Assembly: GCF_009729205.1 (NCBI RefSeq) | Contig: NZ_VTHB01000001.1 | Coordinates: 186,001-250,000, forward strand | DNA length: 64,000 nucleotides | Direction: 5' to 3' | From: Mycobacteroides sp. CBMA 271 | Lineage (GTDB): Bacteria > Actinomycetota > Actinomycetes > Mycobacteriales > Mycobacteriaceae | In this document: piece by piece, positions 59,353 through 64,000 of the stretch | Layout of the letters: the number at the start of each line of letters is the position of its first letter | Position numbering within the stretch: the first letter of the stretch is position 1 | Program-made: the position numbers and the translations under genes | Notes under the pieces: generated by a model | Told to the model about the DNA's origin: nothing | What the model saw: only the letters and a program-made list of their open reading frames with translations | Database searches by the model: none

Positions 59353-59760
59353 CTAGTTGCCCACGTACGTCGAGCCGCTACGAAGCAGGTGGCATACGGC
59401 GCCGGTTCCGGCGATTTTCGGTGAGTTGTTAGTACGAGACACCGCCACCCGGCCGTTGACCTTCACTCGGCATGTCACCGAGCCTGCGTCGCCGCCCGGG
59501 TGCGAACCGGAGAACACCAATGATTGCGCGTCTCCGTCGTAGTCGAATGCCGTGGACCACGGCAGACCCACCGTGTCGACCGGGAAACTACCGTCTGGCC
59601 CGTTATAGCTCACCATCACGCCCTCACCGAACGTGCCGGACAGCTCGAACTCGATAGACGTGGCAGCGAAGGCGGTGCCCGGTGCCAACAACTGCAGACC
59701 GACGCACAGCGCGGCCCCCATCGTCACCCTCCCAATTAAACGCACAATTGACGATTTCAC
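59353..59760 (-). CDS. Small exported protein, MmpS-like domain
   Basis: A 135-residue protein with a clear signal peptide (MKSSIVRLIGRVT, hydrophobic core, cleavage after AFA at about residue 32). The mature 100 residues begin SIEFELSGTFGEG and end with a CRVKVNGRVAVSRTNNSP-type strand pair and two cysteines, resembling the soluble beta-sandwich domain of MmpS proteins. Unlike MmpS it has no uncleaved anchor and no mmpL partner here. The function is unknown. Confidence 0.72.
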   Translation of the reverse strand: MKSSIVRLIGRVTMGAALCVGLQLLAPGTAFAATSIEFELSGTFGEGVMVSYNGPDGSFPVDTVGLPWSTAFDYDGDAQSLVFSGSHPGGDAGSVTCRVKVNGRVAVSRTNNSPKIAGTGAVCHLLRSGSTYVGN

Positions 59761-59770
59761 GCGTGAATTA

Positions 59771-59790
59771 GACCACCATTTGCGGTGGTC
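59771..59790 (-). terminator. Hairpin downstream of pfkA
   Basis: GACCACC-ATTTGC-GGTGGTC forms a perfect 7-bp stem with a 6-base loop, 11 bp after the pfkA stop and ahead of the exported protein's ATG (59760). No T tract. Confidence 0.6.
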
Positions 59791-59801
59791 AACGGGGAAT
59801 T

Positions 59802-60833
59802 TCAGCCAAAGAACGCGGCGGCGTCCTCGTAGCGATTCTTGGGGACCACTTTGAGCTGCCGGGTCGCCTCCGACAGCGGTACCCGCCCGATGCCCTGCCC
59901 TCGCAGCGACACCATCACCCCGTACTCCCCGGCGTGTGCGGCGTCGGCGGCGTTCACCCCGAATCGGGTCGCGAGCACCCTGTCGAACGCCGTTGGGGTG
60001 CCGCCGCGCTGCACGTGCCCAAGCACGGTGGTGCGCACCTCTTTGTTGATGCGCTTCTCGATCTCCACCCCCAACTGCTGGGCCACCCCGGTGAATCGCT
60101 GATGCCCGAACTCGTCAATTCCCCCGTCGCGCAACTCCATCGATCCCTCGGCAGGTTTGGCGCCCTCGGCGACAACACAGATGAAATGCGAATCCCCACG
60201 CTGGAAACGACCTTTGATCAGGCGACACACCTCGTCCACGTCATACGGCACCTCCGGGATCAGCGTCATATGCGCGCCCGAGGCCAGCCCGGAGTGCAGG
60301 GCGATCCATCCCGCGTGCCTGCCCATCACCTCGACCAGCATGACGCGCTGGTGGGATTCGGCCGTGCTGTGTAGCCGGTCGATGGCCTCGGTGGCGATGG
60401 TCAACGCGGTGTCGAACCCGAAAGTGACGTCGGTGCAATCGATATCGTTGTCGATTGTCTTGGGCACGCCCACCACCGGCACGTTCTCGTCGGCAAGCCA
60501 ACTGGCGGCCGTAAGCGTGCCCTCCCCGCCGATCGGGATAAGCACGTCGATTCCGTTGTCGTCGAGGGTCTGCTTGATCTGACTCAGCCCGGCGCGCAAC
60601 ACGTCTGGATTGGTGCGCGCGGTGCCCAGCACGGTGCCACCCTTGGTGAGCAGCCGATCGTTGCGGTCGTCGTTGGCCAGCTGGATGCGCCGGTTCTCCA
60701 ACAGACCCCGCCAACCGTCCTGGAAACCGACGACCTGCGAGTCGTAGCGGTTGGCACAGGTCCGAACCACCGCGCGGATGACGGCATTCAGGCCGGGGCA
60801 GTCTCCCCCGCCGGTGAGCACTCCGATTCGCAT
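59802..60833 (-). CDS. pfkA: 6-phosphofructokinase
   Basis: A 343-residue phosphofructokinase with the nucleotide loop [13 protein letters not shown] at residues 4-16, the catalytic PKTIDNDI (Asp), and the substrate motif [10 protein letters not shown]. The Asp of the GGDCPG loop, where ATP-dependent enzymes usually have Gly-Tyr-Asp-Ser-P, places it in the actinobacterial group near PPi/ATP long-form enzymes; the phosphoryl donor is not certain from sequence. The ATG at 60833 gives the exact length of Rv3010c. Confidence 0.95.
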   Translation of the reverse strand: MRIGVLTGGGDCPGLNAVIRAVVRTCANRYDSQVVGFQDGWRGLLENRRIQLANDDRNDRLLTKGGTVLGTARTNPDVLRAGLSQIKQTLDDNGIDVLIPIGGEGTLTAASWLADENVPVVGVPKTIDNDIDCTDVTFGFDTALTIATEAIDRLHSTAESHQRVMLVEVMGRHAGWIALHSGLASGAHMTLIPEVPYDVDEVCRLIKGRFQRGDSHFICVVAEGAKPAEGSMELRDGGIDEFGHQRFTGVAQQLGVEIEKRINKEVRTTVLGHVQRGGTPTAFDRVLATRFGVNAADAAHAGEYGVMVSLRGQGIGRVPLSEATRQLKVVPKNRYEDAAAFFG

Positions 60834-60870
60834 AGCCCCATCATGCCCGCGAGCCCGTCGGATGGCAGCG

Positions 60871-62376
60871 CTACGAGGCCTTCCGCGGCCGGCCCGGCGC
60901 ACTTAGCGTGAACCCCGCCCACGCTTCACGACGGTCAGCGCCGAGATTGTCCACGACGCGCGGCTCGCGGTCGAAGACGATGACCGGCCAGTCCGGCCCG
61001 CAATACTGCGGCCAATCGCCGTCCGGAATTCCGTTCCGCGCGAACGCTACCCAGCGCTGTTGCACATCATCGACCACCCGCGAGGCATCCCGATGGGTGA
61101 TGCTGCCGGCCAGTAGCGCTCCGGCAGGTCCGCGGTAGTTGCCGAACACCGCAGGCAGCTCGGTGGCGTGCGATCCCTTCAAGCCGACGGCGCGCACCGT
61201 CCAAGGCGCGTAATCGAATTGGTAGACGTAGACCGGCGCGAATTGTTGATGCGCCTGGGCGATCCGCCACACCGAGGATGTGAAGAACATGTCTCCCGCC
61301 AGCAGCAATCGTGCGTCCTTCGAGGGAAATCCCGGGTAGACGGCGACGATCCGTTCCTGATACCCATCGCCTCCGCGCGCGAGAATCTCCAGCTGCTCGG
61401 CCTCGGATAGCGGCATCACCTTGATCGCCTTCGTAAACAGTCGCGCCTCGTCGGCATTACTGCCGATGATCAGTGGAACTCTTTGTGCTTCACCGCGTTC
61501 GATGGCTTCCACGGGGGACCTCGGTAGGTAATCACCATCGACCGAGGGCCCGAACGGGAATCCACCTTCGGCGATCAACTTGTGTTGCGCACGCAGGAGC
61601 TGCCTCGGCGAGGCATTCATGACGGTGGCAGCCGCATTGTCGGGGGTGGCGCCGAGGAGTTCAGCGAATCGCCCGGCGTCATGCGCGATGGAATCGGCGG
61701 TGGCGGCGAGGCCGCTGGCGGTGCTTTGGATGATCGCGCGATGGAACAGACCCGCGGCGGCCGGGGTGGCCATCAGCGTCTCGACGCCGCTGGCGCCCGC
61801 ACTCTCGCCGAAGATGGTGACGTTGTCCGGATCGCCGCCGAAGGCACCGATGTTGTCGCGAACCCACTGCAATGCCAGCACGAGATCACGCAGGTACAGG
61901 TTGCTTTCAATGACGTGATCGCCATCGGACAACGACGACAGATCGAAGGCACCCAATGCACCCACGCGATAGTTCGCCGACACGTAGACGCAGCCCCGAC
62001 GTGCCAGGATCGATCCTTCGTACGGTGGGCTGCTAGAACTGCCAAGGAAGTAGCCGCCGCCGTAGATGTAGAACATCACCGGCAGCGGGCCGTCGGGCAG
62101 CTCTTGCGGCGCAACCACATTGAGTGTCAAACAATCCTCGCTGCGCATCTTCTGCGGCGTGAACACCTTGGGCTGAATCGGGGCCGCGCCGAACCTGCGA
62201 CACGTACGCACGCCCTGCCACGGCTGCACCGGACGCGGCGCCCGGAGCCGCAGCGGCCCGACAGGCGGTTCGGCGTACGGAATTCCCCGAAAACGACGCA
62301 TACCGCGCCGGACAAATCCTTCGACGACGCCACTGTTGACTTTTACTCGGTTCGGCCCCACTGCCACGGATGCCAA
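60871..62376 (-). CDS. Type B carboxylesterase
   Basis: A 501-residue carboxylesterase/lipase of the alpha/beta hydrolase fold. The type-B signature [10 protein letters not shown] contains the nucleophile serine, EDCLTLNV is the second family signature, the oxyanion hole is [10 protein letters not shown], and the His is probably in [11 protein letters not shown]. No signal peptide is seen. It lies 37 bp upstream of pfkA in the same direction and is not part of the M. tuberculosis gene order, so it is an addition here. Confidence 0.9.
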   Translation of the reverse strand: MASVAVGPNRVKVNSGVVEGFVRRGMRRFRGIPYAEPPVGPLRLRAPRPVQPWQGVRTCRRFGAAPIQPKVFTPQKMRSEDCLTLNVVAPQELPDGPLPVMFYIYGGGYFLGSSSSPPYEGSILARRGCVYVSANYRVGALGAFDLSSLSDGDHVIESNLYLRDLVLALQWVRDNIGAFGGDPDNVTIFGESAGASGVETLMATPAAAGLFHRAIIQSTASGLAATADSIAHDAGRFAELLGATPDNAAATVMNASPRQLLRAQHKLIAEGGFPFGPSVDGDYLPRSPVEAIERGEAQRVPLIIGSNADEARLFTKAIKVMPLSEAEQLEILARGGDGYQERIVAVYPGFPSKDARLLLAGDMFFTSSVWRIAQAHQQFAPVYVYQFDYAPWTVRAVGLKGSHATELPAVFGNYRGPAGALLAGSITHRDASRVVDDVQQRWVAFARNGIPDGDWPQYCGPDWPVIVFDREPRVVDNLGADRREAWAGFTLSAPGRPRKAS

Positions 62377-62397
62377 CCTAGCCCGCCCGGCGAGTAG

Positions 62398-62664
62398 TCA
62401 GCGTCCGGGGCGCACCGACGTGGGTCCAGGCCTGGTCGTCACGACGGTGGCAGGCGGCGGAGCATTCCGGGGATCAGGCGTCGATGACAAGTGATGTTCA
62501 TCGGGAGGCAGACAGCCGGGCTCCATCGAATTCTCGCAACCCGCAGGTTTCTGTAGCACCACCTCGGCAGCGGCGGTGCGAATGGTCAACACAACACCGG
62601 CCAGAATCACCGCGCACGCAACGACAACGGCTAACCTGCCCGACGCCACCTGCATGCACGTCAC
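62398..62664 (-). CDS. Tiny exported protein, second of a tandem pair
   Basis: An 88-residue protein with an N-terminal hydrophobic segment (LAVVVACAVILAGVVLTI) and an AAA-type cleavage region, then a short mature part with two cysteines (AGCENSMEPGC) and a Pro/Thr/Arg-rich tail ending VRPGR. The GTG at 62664 overlaps the preceding gene's stop (GTGA); ATG 62655 is an alternative. It shares its layout with the neighbouring gene and is probably its paralogue. The function is unknown. Confidence 0.6.
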   Translation of the reverse strand: MTCMQVASGRLAVVVACAVILAGVVLTIRTAAAEVVLQKPAGCENSMEPGCLPPDEHHLSSTPDPRNAPPPATVVTTRPGPTSVRPGR

Positions 62665-62909
62665 GGTCGCGCCACGACTGTGCTGGGACGGGTTTTCGTC
62701 TGCGGAATAGTCGCCCGCGGCACCACATTGTCGGGGTTCGGTCGCGCGGTCAGATGCGGATCGCCGGAATAATCGCACGTGGTGTCGGTCTGCACCGAGC
62801 ATTGGATCGTTACCTGCTGCGCGGCCGGGACGGGCTGTGAAATCGCCACACCCGCTATCGCCGCCGCGGCACCGGCGGCGATCACCACGGCCCCACATCC
62901 AGTTTTCAT
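62661..62909 (-). CDS. Tiny exported protein, first of a tandem pair
   Basis: An 82-residue protein beginning MKTGCGAVVIAAG, with a hydrophobic signal segment, a probable cleavage after ISQPVPAAQ, two cysteines (IQCSVQTDTTCDYSGDPH) and a Pro/Arg-rich tail (TIPQTKTRPST). ATG 62909 is used; ATG 62915 adds two residues. It follows gatA by 73 bp and overlaps the second gene of the pair. I do not recognise the family. Confidence 0.6.
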   Translation of the reverse strand: MKTGCGAVVIAAGAAAAIAGVAISQPVPAAQQVTIQCSVQTDTTCDYSGDPHLTARPNPDNVVPRATIPQTKTRPSTVVARP

Positions 62910-62982
62910 ATGCATATATGCAAATATGACAGCCGTTACCGCCGCCCCACTGCCCCGTAGGTAATAGTTGGCTGTGAATCCC

Positions 62983-64000
62983 CTAGAGCGCGGACGGTAG
63001 CGCGCCGCGCGCCACCTCGTAGGCCGCACCCACCCGATACAGCCGATCGTCGGCCAGTGCGGGAGCCATGATCTGCAGACCCACCGGCAGCCCGTCATCG
63101 GCCGAAAGCCCTGAGGGCACCGACATTCCGCAGTGTCCCGCCAGGTTCAGCGGCAAGGTGCACAGATCGAACTGGTACATGGCCAGCGGATCATCGACCT
63201 TCTCCCCCAACCGGAATGCGGTCGCGGGCGTGGCCGGAGTAACCAGCACATCCACCTGCTCGTAGACCCGCTCCAGATCACGCTTGATCAAGGTGCGCAC
63301 CTTCTGCGCCCGTCCGTAGTACGCGTCGTAGTACCCAGCCGACAGCGCATAGGTACCGATCATGATGCGCCGCTTGACCTCTGGACCAAAACCGGCGGCC
63401 CGAGTCAGGGCCATGACTTCCTCGGCGCTGTGCGTTCCGTCGTCGCCGACCCGCATGCCATATCGCATGGCATCGAAGCGAGCCAGGTTGGAGGACACCT
63501 CCGACGGCAGGATCAGGTAATAGGCCGGGAGGGCGAATTCGAAGTGGGGGCAAGACACCTCCACCACGTCGGCGCCGAGCGCGGTGAGCTGTTCGACCGC
63601 GGCGTTGAACGAGGCCATGACGCCCGGCTGATACCCGTCGCCACGCAACTGCGAGACCACCCCGACGCGAACACCCTTGAGGTCACCGGTGGCACCGGCC
63701 CGGGCGGCGGCCACCACATCGGGCACCGGCTCGTCCACCGAGGTGGAGTCGCGCGGGTCGTGTCCAGCGATCACCTGGTGCAGCAATGCGGTGTCCAAAA
63801 CCGTGCGCGCACACGGTCCGCCCTGATCCAGGGAGGAAGCGCAGGCGACCAGACCGTAACGGGACACCGTTCCGTAGGTGGGCTTGACGCCGACGGTTGC
63901 GGTGAGCGCGGCGGGCTGTCGGATAGAGCCGCCGGTGTCGGTTCCGATTGCCAGCGGCGCCTGGAAGGCGGCGAGCGCGGCCGCGCTACCGCCACCGGAA
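62983..64000 (-). CDS. gatA: Aspartyl/glutamyl-tRNA amidotransferase subunit A, N-terminus cut by window edge
   Basis: The amidase-signature subunit that releases ammonia from glutamine for GatB. The visible part includes the end of the glycine/serine-rich signature ([29 protein letters not shown]), containing the nucleophile and bridging serines, then [14 protein letters not shown] and the C-terminal half. About 338 of roughly 490 codons are in the window; the frame is open to base 64000. Confidence 0.94.
   Translation of the reverse strand, partial: SGGGSAAALAAFQAPLAIGTDTGGSIRQPAALTATVGVKPTYGTVSRYGLVACASSLDQGGPCARTVLDTALLHQVIAGHDPRDSTSVDEPVPDVVAAARAGATGDLKGVRVGVVSQLRGDGYQPGVMASFNAAVEQLTALGADVVEVSCPHFEFALPAYYLILPSEVSSNLARFDAMRYGMRVGDDGTHSAEEVMALTRAAGFGPEVKRRIMIGTYALSAGYYDAYYGRAQKVRTLIKRDLERVYEQVDVLVTPATPATAFRLGEKVDDPLAMYQFDLCTLPLNLAGHCGMSVPSGLSADDGLPVGLQIMAPALADDRLYRVGAAYEVARGALPSAL

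Overview
The window is a high-GC actinobacterial chromosome segment from a mycobacterium, most likely a rapid grower of the Mycobacteroides (chelonae/abscessus) type. The backbone runs in the order known from M. tuberculosis Rv2981c-Rv3011c: ddlA, gpsA, fbiD/cofC, ppk1, mutT1, hupB, leuD, leuC, an IclR regulator, an F420/flavin PPOX protein, tRNA-Glu, tRNA-Gln, gltX, an FAH-family gene, an MFS transporter, leuB, serA, ilvC, ilvN, ilvB1, cfp6, a DoxX gene, lppZ, gatB, pfkA and gatA. The genus assignment is inference from synteny and protein similarity recalled from memory; no search was run.

Backbone functions are cell wall (ddlA), lipid precursor (gpsA), F420 (fbiD), polyphosphate and nucleotide sanitation (ppk1, mutT1), nucleoid (hupB), branched-chain amino acids (leuDC, leuB, ilvBNC), serine (serA), aminoacyl-tRNA supply (gltX, tRNA-Glu, tRNA-Gln, gatA, gatB) and glycolysis (pfkA). 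ilvB1 is preceded by a readable attenuator: a promoter placed so that translation could start leaderlessly, a 16-residue leader peptide with a Leu-Leu-Val-Val-Ile run, and a terminator with a T tract.

Accessory blocks interrupt the backbone. (1) 13.2-16 kb: a TetR gene with two identical palindromic operators faces an MpaB/Lcp-like oxygenase (DUF2236). (2) 16-25.6 kb: an aromatic catabolic island. On the minus strand lies pcaHGBDCIJ, which takes protocatechuate to 3-oxoadipyl-CoA. Divergent from it on the plus strand is a translationally coupled operon with Rieske dioxygenase alpha and beta subunits, a small unknown protein, a cis-dihydrodiol dehydrogenase and a class II aldolase-type decarboxylase, followed by a convergent IclR regulator. 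The logic fits phthalate to protocatechuate. The same TTCTG-N5-CAGAA motif sits upstream of both the dioxygenase operon and the regulator. (3) 29.5-42.9 kb, between serA and ilvC: a 13E12-type DUF222/HNH protein, a metabolite:H+ symporter, a 7.7-kb nonribosomal peptide synthetase with domain order A-T-E-C-A-T-R, a divergent winged-helix regulator, a second MpaB-like oxygenase and a DUF2752 membrane protein. The NRPS predicts an uncharacterised dipeptide aldehyde or alcohol and is the best candidate here for an undescribed system. (4) 47-55.2 kb: an amine catabolic group (Lrp, omega-aminotransferase, saccharopine-dehydrogenase-like protein, aminoaldehyde dehydrogenase), a MarR/FAD-monooxygenase pair around a triple palindrome, and an APC permease.

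The right end holds lppZ, gatB, two small exported or unknown proteins, pfkA, a type B carboxylesterase, a tandem pair of tiny exported proteins and the C-terminal part of gatA. Genes are densely packed, with many 4-bp ATGA/GTGA overlaps. No gene-free stretch exceeds 300 bases, and I saw no rRNA, CRISPR array, transposase or replication origin.
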